Positions 18,995 through 27,352 of a DNA stretch of 52,541 nucleotides are shown piece after piece. A program made the position numbers and the translations under genes. The DNA is taken from positions 351,378 through 403,918 of the forward strand of contig NZ_SNVJ01000002.1 of the NCBI RefSeq assembly GCF_009829925.1. Reading direction: 5' to 3'. Each line of letters opens with the position of its first letter. The first letter of the stretch is position 1. The notes below the pieces were generated by a model. The model had not been told where the DNA came from, searched no databases, and saw only the letters and a list, made by a program, of their open reading frames with translations. This stretch comes from Teichococcus coralli (GTDB taxonomy: Bacteria > Pseudomonadota > Alphaproteobacteria > Acetobacterales > Acetobacteraceae).

Positions 18995-20337
18995 GCACCC
19001 GCAAGCCCATCAGCCTCGGGCTGTCGATGCGCTATCTCGGCTACCATGCCGCGGCCTGGCGGCATCCGGCGGCCGATCCCGGCGCAGCCTCCGACTTCAG
19101 CCACTTCCTGCATGTTGCGCGCACCGCCGAGGCGGCGAAGTTCGACATGGTGTTCCTGGCCGACGGCATCGGCATCCGCGCCAAGGACGATCCGCCAGGC
19201 TCGCTCTGCCGCTCCGCGCAGACCGCCGAGCTGGAGCCGCTGACGCTGCTCTCCGCCCTCGCCGCGACGACGACGCATATCGGCCTGGTGGCCACCGCCT
19301 CCACCACCTACAACGAGCCCTTCCACATCGCCCGCAAATATGCCTCGCTGGACCGCATCAGCGGTGGGCGCGCGGGGTGGAACATCGTCACCTCCTGGTC
19401 CGATGCCGAGGCGCAGAACTTCAACCGGGACCAGCACCTGGACTACGGCACGCGCTACGAGCGCGCCGCCGAATTCGTCGAGGTGGTGAAGGGCCTGTGG
19501 GATTCCTGGGACGCCGACGCCTTCCGGCATGACAAGGAAAGCGGCGTCTTCTTCGACCCGGCCAAGCTGCATGTGCTGAGCCACCAGGGCAAGCACTTCA
19601 AGGTGAAGGGACCGCTGAGCGTCGCACGCAGCCCGCAGGGCCGCCCGGTGCTGGTGCAGGCCGGCGCCTCCGAGGCCGGCATGGAGATCGCCGCCGAGAG
19701 CGCCGAGGTGGTCTATGCCGTGCCGCACGACCTGGAGACCGGAAAGTCCTATTATGCCGACCTGAAGGCCCGCCTCGCCCGCCACGGCCGCGCGCCGGAG
19801 GGGATGAAGATCATGCCGGGGATCACCCCTTTCATCGGCCGCACCGAGGCCGAGGCGCGCGAGAAGTACGACCTGCTGAACGCGCTGGTCGCGCCAGAGC
19901 TGGGCCTCTCCTATCTCTATGGCCAGATGGGCGACCTCTCGGCCTATCCGCTCGATGGCCCGGTGCCCGAGCCGAACGACCCCAAGGTGCGCAGCATCGC
20001 CAAGAACCTGCTGGCCCTGGCGCGACGCGACGATCTCACCATCCGGCAGCTCTACACCACCATCGCCGCCGGCTTCGGCTCGCGCATCCTGATCGGCACA
20101 CCGAAGCAGATCGTGGACGAGATGGAGGCCTGGGTTGAGGCGGAGGCGGCGGATGGCTTCAACATCTGCCCGGCGGTGCTGCCGCTCGGCCTGGAAGAGT
20201 TCGCCGAGATGGTGACGCCGGAACTGCAGCGGCGTGGTCTCTTCCGCACGGATTACAGCGGGCGCACGCTGCGCGAACACCTGGGGGTGCCGGTGCCGGC
20301 GAGCCGTTACGGCGGGCCTGTCGTTCCGCCACGATAG
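18991..20337 (+). CDS. flavin-dependent (LLM class) monooxygenase, NtaA/SnaA/DszA family
   Basis: A 448-residue bacterial luciferase-fold monooxygenase that uses reduced FMN and O2. Family landmarks are FDMVFLADG, NEPFHIARKYASLDRISGGR, the GWNIVTS segment, RYERAAEFVEVVKGLWDSW and GSRILIGTPKQIVDEME. Relatives cleave C-N or C-S bonds (nitrilotriacetate, dibenzothiophene sulfone, dimethylsulfide). It is translationally coupled to the importer (ATGA overlap) and so probably acts on the imported compound. No flavin reductase is encoded nearby; a housekeeping one would be needed. The substrate is not deducible. Confidence 0.9.
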   Translation: MSTRKPISLGLSMRYLGYHAAAWRHPAADPGAASDFSHFLHVARTAEAAKFDMVFLADGIGIRAKDDPPGSLCRSAQTAELEPLTLLSALAATTTHIGLVATASTTYNEPFHIARKYASLDRISGGRAGWNIVTSWSDAEAQNFNRDQHLDYGTRYERAAEFVEVVKGLWDSWDADAFRHDKESGVFFDPAKLHVLSHQGKHFKVKGPLSVARSPQGRPVLVQAGASEAGMEIAAESAEVVYAVPHDLETGKSYYADLKARLARHGRAPEGMKIMPGITPFIGRTEAEAREKYDLLNALVAPELGLSYLYGQMGDLSAYPLDGPVPEPNDPKVRSIAKNLLALARRDDLTIRQLYTTIAAGFGSRILIGTPKQIVDEMEAWVEAEAADGFNICPAVLPLGLEEFAEMVTPELQRRGLFRTDYSGRTLREHLGVPVPASRYGGPVVPPR

Positions 20338-20364
20338 GGAATGCCCGCAGGAATGAGTTCCCCC

Positions 20365-20384
20365 ATCGAGTGTATACGGTCGAT
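20365..20384. promoter_or_regulatory. 20-bp palindrome centred on GTATAC
   Basis: ATCGAGTGTATACGGTCGAT is palindromic at 16 of 20 positions and shares its GTATAC core with the site in front of the importer operon. It lies 28 bases after the operon's last stop, so it could be a second operator for the GntR protein (looping or roadblock) or a leftover of a lost promoter. Confidence 0.45.
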
Positions 20385-20485
20385 CCCTTCCTTTTTCTTC
20401 GGGTTTCCCGCGCGGGCGGGATGCGCGGCGCCAAACTGACAACGAGACGACGGGGGTCTGGTGGAAATCCCTCTCGCCGACTTTT

Positions 20486-20773
20486 TCAGTTCGTGTCCTG
20501 CGGCGACTCGACCGGCCCGCTCTCATGCAGGTCGAACCAGAGCGCATTGAGCACGGCGAAGACGGCGTCCGGCGGGAGGCCGGGGAAAACCAGAAGCACA
20601 CCGAGGAAGCCCCGCACCGGCGCGGCGAGCAGGATGATCGCCAGCGCGGCCAGCGAGCCATAGCCCCGTGCCCGCTGCGCCATTGCGCCTTCCGGCTTGA
20701 AGGAAAGTGAGGCGACGCCACCCATCACCAGCATCGCGACGAAAAGCGAGGGCAGCAGGCCGAAAGAGGCCGC
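20486..20773 (-). pseudogene. membrane-protein fragment in frame with the cydA relic
   Basis: Immediately after the second stop of the cydA relic the same frame reads about 95 residues with a hydrophobic segment (FGLLPSLFVAMLVMGGVAS), a second one (LAALAIILLAAPVRGFLGVLL) and the polar end HESGPVESPQDTN. It does not resemble CydA or CydB in a way I can defend. A Met-initiated 82-residue version starts at 20734. It may be the tail of another membrane protein joined to cydA by a deletion, or a small gene in its own right. Confidence 0.4.
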
Positions 20774-20776
20774 CTA

Positions 20777-21085
20777 CGCCATCGAACGCCGCGCCAGCGG
20801 GGCGCCGGAGATGTCGCCGACATGGTCGCTGTCGTGCCTCCAGTTCATGCCGAACCTGAATTCCATGGTGATGCCGGGGGCCACGCCGAGCACGAAGTTG
20901 ATGCCGGACCACGTGCTTTAGAACTTGGTCACATCCCGACAGATCACCCGGCCCGTCACGACATCCACCCTCTCCATAATGCCGATGACGGCGGACGGGC
21001 CGAGCATCAGGAGGACGAAGAGAAGGTGGTGCAGCGCCGTCATGGCGAATTGCCGCCGCGACAGCGGGACGACGTCGGATTCCAT
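20777..21085 (-). pseudogene. cydA: cytochrome bd-type quinol oxidase subunit I, N-terminal relic
   Basis: The minus strand from ATG 21085 reads MESDVVPLSRRQFAMTALHH and continues FVLLMLGPSAVIGIMERV and TGRVICRDVTKF, then TAA (20918-20920). Without a frame change it continues [39 protein letters not shown] and hits TAG (20774-20776). This is the first roughly 100 residues of CydA/CioA, aligned gap-free through the first stop, which replaces the Trp expected in KFWGK-like family sequence. The axial haem ligand His in the N-terminal helix region (TALHH) remains, but everything after the GAPLA motif is lost. No cydB is present. Confidence 0.78.
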
Positions 21086-21172
21086 GCCGGTCCTCGCCGG
21101 CCCGAAGCCGGCTCCCCAGCCAATGCCCGGGCCGCGCGGGATGGCGTCGGCCCGTCGCGGCCGGCGCTGGGG

Positions 21173-22861
21173 TCAGTCGGGGCGGAGCGCGGCAAGCGCC
21201 GCGTCAAAGCCGGGCTCGCCGCGCCGCCATCCCGCCACCAGCCGCCCCTCCTCCAGGCGGAGCAGGCGGTCGGCGATCTCGGCCTCTCGCCGCAGATGCG
21301 TGACGGCGAAGATAGCGATGCCGCGCGGGCGCGCCTTGATCCAGGTCAGGATCGCCTTCGCGTTCGCAGCATCAAGCCCTTCCGTGGGTTCGTCGAGCAG
21401 CCACAAGGGGGCATCGCGCAGCAGCATCCGTGCCAGGGCGAGGCGGCGGCGCTGGCCGCCGGAGAGCCCGGCGCCGCCCTCGCCCAGCGGCGTGTCGAGC
21501 CCCTGCGGAAGGGCGCGCACGACCTCGGCGAGTTGCGCCTCCTCCAGGGCCCGCCAGAGCCGCGCGTCGTCGGCCTGCGGATTCGCCAGCAGCAGGTTGC
21601 CCCGCAGGTTGTCCTGGAACAGTTCCGTTCGCTGGCCGAGCACGGCGCGGCGCGCGGCCGCCACTTCGCCGGACTGGGGCGCCGCCTCTCCCTGCAGCAG
21701 CGCCAGCAGCGTGGACTTGCCGGCGCCGCTCGGGCCAATGAGCGCCACCCGCTCGCCACACGCCACATCGAGGGAAAGCCCGGCGAAAAGCGGTTCCGCG
21801 GCGCTGGGATGGCGAAAGGTCACCTCCCGAAGGCAGAGCGCCTTTCCGCCTGGCGGCACGTCGACGCGCGGCGGCCTTCGCTCCCCTTCCAGCGCCGGCG
21901 CCAGCCGCCGCGCGGCCAAGGCCGTGCGGCCGAGTTCCAGCGCCCCGCGCCGCAAGGCCGCGAAGGGCTCCAGCGCCGCCATGGCCACCAGCAGCACCAG
22001 AGCCGCCTGCGGAACGGAGATCGTGCTTGCCTCGACCAGCCCGGCGGCGGCGACCAGCGCGGCGGTCAGGATCAGCGTTCCGCTCACGGAGAAGCCGACG
22101 GTGGCGGTCGTCTCCATGCGGTTCAGTTCGTCGTCCGCCCTGGCAAGGCGTTGCTCGGCAGCCATGGCCGCCGCCACCTGCGCGCCGAGCCGCCCCGCCA
22201 TCAGCAGGTCAGCCTGACCAGCGACGACGTCGATGCCACGCGCCCGCAGCGCTTCCAGCGCCGATGCCCGGCGGCGCGCCATGCGCTCCGCCGCCCGTGC
22301 CAGGGCGATGGGCAGGCCAAGGCCCGGGAGGAGCAGCGCCAGCAGCAGCCCCAGGCCGAGCCGGCCATCCAGCAGGCCAAGGCCGTAGCCGGTTGCCAAG
22401 GCCGTCACCAGCGCCGCGACGCCCGGCACGAGCACGCGCAGGTAAAGGTTGTCCAGTGCGTCCACCTCGGCGGTCAGGCGGAAGAGCAACCTGGAGGGAC
22501 GCGCCAGCAGGCTCCGTCCCGCGCCGGAGCCGGCGTAGCCGCGGAACAGCCGCTCGCGCAGGGCGGCAAGCAGGGCCAGCGTCGCATCATGCGTCGCCAG
22601 GCGCTCGCCATAGCGTGCGGCGGTTCGCGTCAGCGCCAGGAAGCGGATGCCGGCGGAAGGGCGGAAAACATCGAAGGAATGCGCGATTGCGGCTCCCGCG
22701 CCGGCCAGCGCCGTTCCCGTGATGAACCAGCCGGAAAGGCCGAGCAGCGCCACCCCGGCCAGCACCGTCACGGCGGCAAGCACCGCACCCAGGAACAGCC
22801 GCCCGCGCCGTCCCGAAAGAAACAGGCGCAGCACGTCCAGCAAGCCGCGCCACCGGCTCAT
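21173..22861 (-). CDS. cydC: thiol reductant ABC exporter subunit CydC
   Basis: A 562-residue half-transporter: a six-helix membrane domain (about 1-310) followed by an ATPase with GPSGAGKST (376-384), LSGGQ (466-470) and DEPTEGLD (490-497). With CydD it forms a heterodimer that exports cysteine/glutathione to the periplasm, needed for cytochrome bd assembly and cytochrome c maturation. Start MSRWRGLLDVLRLF at 22861 overlaps the stop of cydD by four bases. All ATPase motifs are intact, although the cydA gene just downstream is destroyed. Confidence 0.9.
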   Translation of the reverse strand: MSRWRGLLDVLRLFLSGRRGRLFLGAVLAAVTVLAGVALLGLSGWFITGTALAGAGAAIAHSFDVFRPSAGIRFLALTRTAARYGERLATHDATLALLAALRERLFRGYAGSGAGRSLLARPSRLLFRLTAEVDALDNLYLRVLVPGVAALVTALATGYGLGLLDGRLGLGLLLALLLPGLGLPIALARAAERMARRRASALEALRARGIDVVAGQADLLMAGRLGAQVAAAMAAEQRLARADDELNRMETTATVGFSVSGTLILTAALVAAAGLVEASTISVPQAALVLLVAMAALEPFAALRRGALELGRTALAARRLAPALEGERRPPRVDVPPGGKALCLREVTFRHPSAAEPLFAGLSLDVACGERVALIGPSGAGKSTLLALLQGEAAPQSGEVAAARRAVLGQRTELFQDNLRGNLLLANPQADDARLWRALEEAQLAEVVRALPQGLDTPLGEGGAGLSGGQRRRLALARMLLRDAPLWLLDEPTEGLDAANAKAILTWIKARPRGIAIFAVTHLRREAEIADRLLRLEEGRLVAGWRRGEPGFDAALAALRPD

Positions 22862-24510
22862 GCCGGCATCCTGACGATGCGGTCCATGCGGGCGGCAAGC
22901 ACGGGGTCGTGCGTTGCCACCACCAGGGTCCGTCCCGCGGCGGCGGCCAGCAGGGCCTCGGTGGCGTCGGCGGCGGTGGCGCGGTCCAGGTGCGCGGTCG
23001 GCTCGTCGGCCAGGATCACGCCCACCGTCGGAGCGGCGATGGCGCGGGCGAGCGCCAGGCGCAAGGTCTCGCCACCGGACAGGCCGAGGCCGCCCTCTCC
23101 CACCCGGCGCGCCGGGTCGTGCGCGGGCAGCAGGCGGGCGATAGGCGCCGCCGCGTCCAGCCCGGCGCGGCCGAGCCGGACATTGTCGCGCAGGGAGGCG
23201 GCGAAGACATGCGGCTGCTGGCCGACCCAGGCGATCCTGCCGCGCAGCACGGCGGCACTCTCCGCCGTCAGCGCCACTTCTCCGAGCGCGATGCTTCCGC
23301 TTTCCGGCAGCGCCAGGCCGGCAAGCAAGGCCAGCAGGGTGGACTTGCCGCAGCCGCTCGGTCCGAACAGCGCCACACGCTCGCCCGCGGCGACCTGCAT
23401 GGCGAAGCCGTCGAGGACCGGACGCGCCGCCGCGCCATGGCGGAAGACCAGCGCCGAGACGGCCAGCGCCAGCGGCGGCGTGGCTGCGGTGGAGGGATCC
23501 GGGTCGACGCCCGCTCCTGGCAGCGCCAGTGTGGGCGCCGCGGCCAGCCGGGCCAGCGCCTCCAGCGCCGCCTCGCCCGCCGCGCGGTCGTGCCAGGCGG
23601 CGGCGAGGTCGCGCAGCGGATCGAAGAAGGCGGGCGCGAGCAGCAGCACGAAAAGCGCCGGCCCGAGCCCGAGCCATCCGCTCCAGGTGCCGAAGGGCAG
23701 CATGCCCAGCAGGTGGAAGCCGACATAGACCGCCACCATCGCCACGCCGAGCGCCGAGAACAGCTCCAGCGCGGCGGAAGAAAGGAAGGCGATGCGCAAC
23801 ACCGCCATGGTGCGGCCGCGCAGCGCCTCCGCCGCCGCGCGCAGACGTCCGGCCGTCGCTTCCACGGCGTCGAAGGCGCGAATGGTGGGCAGGCCCCGCA
23901 GGCGGTCGAGCAGCAGCGCGTTCATGCCGCCGACTTCCAGCATCTGCGCCTCGCTCGCCTCCTTCGCGCGCAGGCCGACCAGTGCCATGGAGAGCGGGAT
24001 CAGCGGCGCGGCGAAGAGCAGGATCAGCGCCGCCATCCAGGATTGCGTGACCACCGCGAGCAGCAGCACGAGCGGCACCAGAACCGCGCGCAGGCGTGCG
24101 GGCCGGTAGCGCAGCAGGTAGGGCAACACCGCCTCGGCCTGCTCGGCCAGCGCCGCCGCGGCAAGGCCGGAGGCCGGCCTTCCCGCGTCCAGCGGCGAGC
24201 GCGCCGCCAGGGCTCTCAGCGCGTCATGCCGCAGCCCGGCAAGCGCGGACCTTGCGGCGCGGAAGGCCATCCGGCCACCCATGGCGTCGAGCGCGGCGCG
24301 CAGCAGCCCGGCCAACCCGAGCAGGGCGGCCGGGACCAGCACGCCAGCCATTCCCTCCCCTCTGGCCAGGCGCGCAACCGCCAGCGCCAGCAGCGCCGCC
24401 TGCGGCACCCAGAGCAACGCGGCGGCGGCTTGCAGCAGCCCGGCACGGTGCAGCGCGGGCGCGGCCGCCGCGAGGGCGGGCGGTTCCGGCGGACGCGGCG
24501 GCCGGCTCAA
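22858..24510 (-). CDS. cydD: thiol reductant ABC exporter subunit CydD
   Basis: A 550-residue half-transporter with a hydrophobic membrane domain and an ATPase carrying GPSGCGKST (383-391), LSGGE (477-481) and DEPTAHLD (502-509). The membrane-domain segment GLPTIRAFDAVEATAGRLR is typical of CydD. No ATG fits; a TTG at 24510 overlaps the upstream regulator's TGA (TTGA), giving the usual family length and translational coupling. The long Met-initiated extension upstream is the regulator read in the wrong frame. Confidence 0.87.
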   Translation of the reverse strand: MSRPPRPPEPPALAAAAPALHRAGLLQAAAALLWVPQAALLALAVARLARGEGMAGVLVPAALLGLAGLLRAALDAMGGRMAFRAARSALAGLRHDALRALAARSPLDAGRPASGLAAAALAEQAEAVLPYLLRYRPARLRAVLVPLVLLLAVVTQSWMAALILLFAAPLIPLSMALVGLRAKEASEAQMLEVGGMNALLLDRLRGLPTIRAFDAVEATAGRLRAAAEALRGRTMAVLRIAFLSSAALELFSALGVAMVAVYVGFHLLGMLPFGTWSGWLGLGPALFVLLLAPAFFDPLRDLAAAWHDRAAGEAALEALARLAAAPTLALPGAGVDPDPSTAATPPLALAVSALVFRHGAAARPVLDGFAMQVAAGERVALFGPSGCGKSTLLALLAGLALPESGSIALGEVALTAESAAVLRGRIAWVGQQPHVFAASLRDNVRLGRAGLDAAAPIARLLPAHDPARRVGEGGLGLSGGETLRLALARAIAAPTVGVILADEPTAHLDRATAADATEALLAAAAGRTLVVATHDPVLAARMDRIVRMPA

Positions 24511-24830
24511 GGGGCCGGCAGGCAGAAGGCGTCGTGCAGGGTCGCGATGATCCTGGCCACGCGCGGGTCGGCGATGCCGGAGCGGATGGTGGTGCCGGTG
24601 CGACGGGTTGCCACCAATCCATCCTCCCACGGCCTGGCAAGGCGCTGCGACCGCGCCTGCCGCGACAGGCCCGCGCGCTCGACAAGGGCACCGGCCGCAG
24701 CTTCCCTCCCCGCGATCAGCAGGCGCAGGATCACCAGGCGCAGCATGCCCGCGGCTTTGGCCGCCTGCGCCGCCCTCCGTGCAAGGGGCACGGCCGCCCT
24801 GGGGGGAATGCTTCCGGTGACCGACTCCAT
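24507..24830 (-). CDS. ArsR-like winged-helix regulator of the cydDC operon
   Basis: A 107-residue protein with ArsR/SmtB-type layout: MLRLVILRLLIAGREAAAGA, the recognition region ERAGLSRQARSQRLAR, the wing GLVATRRTGTTIRSGI and the C-terminal IADPRVARIIATLHDAF. Some positions depart from the norm (SRQARSQRLARP where relatives have SQPALSQHLAKL), and no ELCVC-like metal site is seen, so it could be a redox-type ArsR or a decaying one. ATG at 24830 gives normal family length; 24896 is an alternative. Its stop overlaps the TTG of cydD. Confidence 0.7.
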   Translation of the reverse strand: MESVTGSIPPRAAVPLARRAAQAAKAAGMLRLVILRLLIAGREAAAGALVERAGLSRQARSQRLARPWEDGLVATRRTGTTIRSGIADPRVARIIATLHDAFCLPAP

Positions 24831-24897
24831 CGCTTTCTTCCGGTGCCGCAGGCCAGACGCCACGGCCACGAGGCCCGACAGGCTGGGCGCCTGCATG

Positions 24898-24925
24898 CAT
24901 ATATAATGGGCGCGTGAGGTATCAA
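24898..24925 (-). promoter_or_regulatory. sigma-70-type promoter of the arsR-cydD-cydC operon
   Basis: On the minus strand TTGATA (24920-24925) and TATATG (24898-24903) are separated by 16 bases, with predicted initiation about 60 bases before the regulator's ATG. The -10 sits inside the palindromic CATTATATATG element, a plausible ArsR operator for autoregulation. Confidence 0.6.
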
Positions 24926-24945
24926 AACACCGCCGAGGCCGGCTG

Positions 24946-26211
24946 CTACTCGCCAGGTTCCGCCTGGAAGGCGCGGCGCTGCCAGTGGCCGAACATGCGG
25001 GTGAACACCGTGCCCGTGATCCCGTGCGCCAGGATGGAGGCGCCCACCGCCAGGCTGACCACCGGCCAGATCGTCTGCAGCCCCGTCCGGTCCTGGATTT
25101 CCATGGCGTAGAACAGGGCGGCCGCGCCAATCGGCCCGAACCAGCCACCGAACAGCGCCTCGGGGCGGGCCCGCGTCCAGGGCATGAAGCGTCGGAGCAT
25201 CAGCCAGACCGGCAGGCGGCGCAGCAGGAGGATACCCACCGCGAAGGCGATGCCGCGCCAGCCGAGCCCGGCCCAGTCCTGCCATGGAATCACGGCGCCG
25301 AACAGGATCATCACCGGCAGGTCGAAGAAGCGGCCGAAAGCTTCGTTGAAGCGTTCCTGGCGTTCCGCGATCTCCTCCGAGGGGATGCCGCTGTTCAGCA
25401 CCGCGCCGGCGACGAAGGCCGCCAGGATGCCGTCACCGCCCAGCAGCCGCACGCCAGCCAGCGTTGCCAGCGAAAGGGCGAGCGCCACCGTGACCAGCGA
25501 GGCGCGGTCCGCGTCCGGGCGCGCCTCGGCCCAGAGCAGGCCGCTGCGCACCAGCCACCCGACGACGACCCCGACGGTGGCGGCGCAGCCGACCTCCCAG
25601 AGCAGCACGTGCACCACCCATTCCAGTCCCGCGTCCTCCGGCCCATGCCCGAGCAGCAGGATGGGCAGCATGACCAGCGGCAAGGCGAGCCCGTCATTCA
25701 TCCCGCTCTCGGCATTCAGCGCGTTGATCAACTCCCGCGGCATGGCCCAGCGCGCCAGCCGCCCGTTCAGGATAGGGGCCGAGAGCACCGGATCAGTGGG
25801 CGCGACGGCGGCGCCGATCAGGAAGCAGGTGACCACCGGCAGGCCCAGCGTCAGGCTGGTGACGGCGGTGCTGGCGAGCCACATGCCCAGCATCCCCGGA
25901 CCCAGCGCAACCGCCAGGCCCCGCCAGTGCGCCGACAGCCAGCCCTGGGGCAGCCGGATGGCGGCGGCCGTGACGGCGAGCGCCAGCGCAACGCGCGCAG
26001 CCTCGCGCAGAATGGTGGCGGCCTGCTCGCTTGTGCCGGGATCGAGGTGGACCAGCCCGAGGCCGACCGGCCCCAGCGCTATTCCGGCCAGCGCGCAGGC
26101 CAGCGGCTCCGAAACACTCAGGCGGGTGTTGAGCAGCCCGGAGGTGGTGCCGAGCGCAACCAGCAGGCCAAAGGCGCAGAAGACCAGCAGCCAGGGTTCC
26201 GCGATCATCAT
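24946..26211 (-). CDS. cation:proton antiporter (CPA family, NhaP-like)
   Basis: A 421-residue membrane protein with about 12 helices. The transport-site motifs are visible: IGAAVAPTDPVLSAP (the TDP motif in the unwound helix) and NALNAESGMNDGLALPLV, where the ND pair carries the cation-binding Asp. This is the arrangement of electroneutral Na+(K+)/H+ antiporters of the NhaP/CPA1 kind. The start MMIAEPWLLV at 26211 is preferred; the longer frame adds an Arg-rich soluble leader with no family match. Same strand as the arsR-cyd operon but separated by a promoter. Confidence 0.9.
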   Translation of the reverse strand: MMIAEPWLLVFCAFGLLVALGTTSGLLNTRLSVSEPLACALAGIALGPVGLGLVHLDPGTSEQAATILREAARVALALAVTAAAIRLPQGWLSAHWRGLAVALGPGMLGMWLASTAVTSLTLGLPVVTCFLIGAAVAPTDPVLSAPILNGRLARWAMPRELINALNAESGMNDGLALPLVMLPILLLGHGPEDAGLEWVVHVLLWEVGCAATVGVVVGWLVRSGLLWAEARPDADRASLVTVALALSLATLAGVRLLGGDGILAAFVAGAVLNSGIPSEEIAERQERFNEAFGRFFDLPVMILFGAVIPWQDWAGLGWRGIAFAVGILLLRRLPVWLMLRRFMPWTRARPEALFGGWFGPIGAAALFYAMEIQDRTGLQTIWPVVSLAVGASILAHGITGTVFTRMFGHWQRRAFQAEPGE

Positions 26212-26704
26212 GCTGTTCCCTCTGGCTTGGGGGCTGTGCCGATGCCTCGCCGACAGAAGCGTCCGCAAGGTTCGCTCGGGCAGCCGGAAGGGCTGGATGA
26301 GATGCCCCTGCGGGGTCGCGAAGCGGCCACGGCGCCGGCGCACCGCTCCCGCCCGCCTTCCTCAAAGGCTGCCGAATAGACGCCGTGTTGCCGCCGGGGT
26401 TGCTCTGCCCGGACGCTTCTGCGGCGATGGTCCTGCCGCGGACTCACGTCCCGCTGAGGTTCATTACCGCCTTGCCACGAAACCGCTTCGCATATCCTGG
26501 CTTCCGCAGGGGTGCGCGGGACCGCTCCATCGGGCGATGGCGGTGCGTTGGGGAGGTCCGGGTGCGCAGCGTCCGCGCCGCGGGCCATGGCAGAAGGAGT
26601 CCCCGGCGGCGATGCACCCGGCCGCCGTGGCAGCCCCGTGCCTGCCCGCGGGGCTGATCAGGCCATGCGCTCCGCGCAGCGTGCATCGTCCGAGAGGAAT
26701 CTTC
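26212..26704. other. intergenic region without recognisable gene
   Basis: 493 bases between the divergent antiporter and DUF4396 genes. Frames crossing it give Arg/Pro/Ala-rich peptides without family resemblance; nothing beyond promoter space is seen. Confidence 0.5.
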
Positions 26705-27352
26705 ATGCCCCCCGATTGGCTACAAACCCTCGCCTTCTACTACTGCAGCCTCTCCATTCTGAGCGCCCTTTATGTGGCGCTCGACATCTTCGTGCTGGGG
26801 CGCCGGCAGAAGATGTGGATCATGGAAGTGGTCTGGCCACTGACGGCGCTCTACTGGGGTCCGCTGGGCCTTCCCTTCTACTGGCTCATCGGCCGCAAGC
26901 CGAAGGATCGCAAGAGCATGGGCGAGTTCGCCTTCGGCGGGGCAACGCATTGCGGCGCCGGCTGCGCCCTTGGCGATTTCCTGGGCGACTGGCTGGTTTT
27001 CGCGATCGGCTTCACGCTGTTCGGATCCGAGTTGCTCGGCAAGTTTCTCTTCGCCTTCGTGCTGGCCTACCTGTTCGGCGTCGCCTTCCAGTATTTCACC
27101 ATCGCACCCATGCGTGGGCTCGGCCTGCGGCAGGGGATCTGGGCGGCGATCAAGGTCGATACGCTGTCGCTGATCGCCTACGAGGTCGGGATGTTCGCCT
27201 GGATGGGTTTCCACGCCTGGATCTTTCCGGAGTCGGATCCGACTCAGTGGGCCTACTGGTTCATGATGCAGATCGCGATGGTGCTGGGCTTCGCCACCAC
27301 GTTTCCAGTGAACTGGTGGCTGATCGCGCGCGGCACCAAGGAGAAGATGTAG
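26705..27352 (+). CDS. DUF4396 domain membrane protein
   Basis: A 215-residue polytopic membrane protein matching the DUF4396 family. The N-terminal helix (LAFYYCSLSILSALYVALDI) is followed by MEVVWPLTALYWGPLGLPFYW, a conserved polar block with His and Cys (GGATHCGAGCALGDFLGDW) and a C-terminal helix pair ending NWWLIARGTKEKM. The HCGAGC cluster inside a membrane-proximal segment suggests metal binding, but the family has no established function. ATG at 26705. No operon partners. Confidence 0.82.
   Translation: MPPDWLQTLAFYYCSLSILSALYVALDIFVLGRRQKMWIMEVVWPLTALYWGPLGLPFYWLIGRKPKDRKSMGEFAFGGATHCGAGCALGDFLGDWLVFAIGFTLFGSELLGKFLFAFVLAYLFGVAFQYFTIAPMRGLGLRQGIWAAIKVDTLSLIAYEVGMFAWMGFHAWIFPESDPTQWAYWFMMQIAMVLGFATTFPVNWWLIARGTKEKM

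Noticed and set aside
20822..23728. 968-codon plus-strand open frame, among the longest in the window
   Set aside because: It lies antisense to cydC and cydD, whose Walker and signature motifs are intact; the product is Arg/Gln/Pro-rich and motif-free.
25724..25733. TTGATCAA-like sequence inside the antiporter gene considered as an FNR site
   Set aside because: It lacks the 4-base spacer of the FNR consensus and lies within coding sequence.
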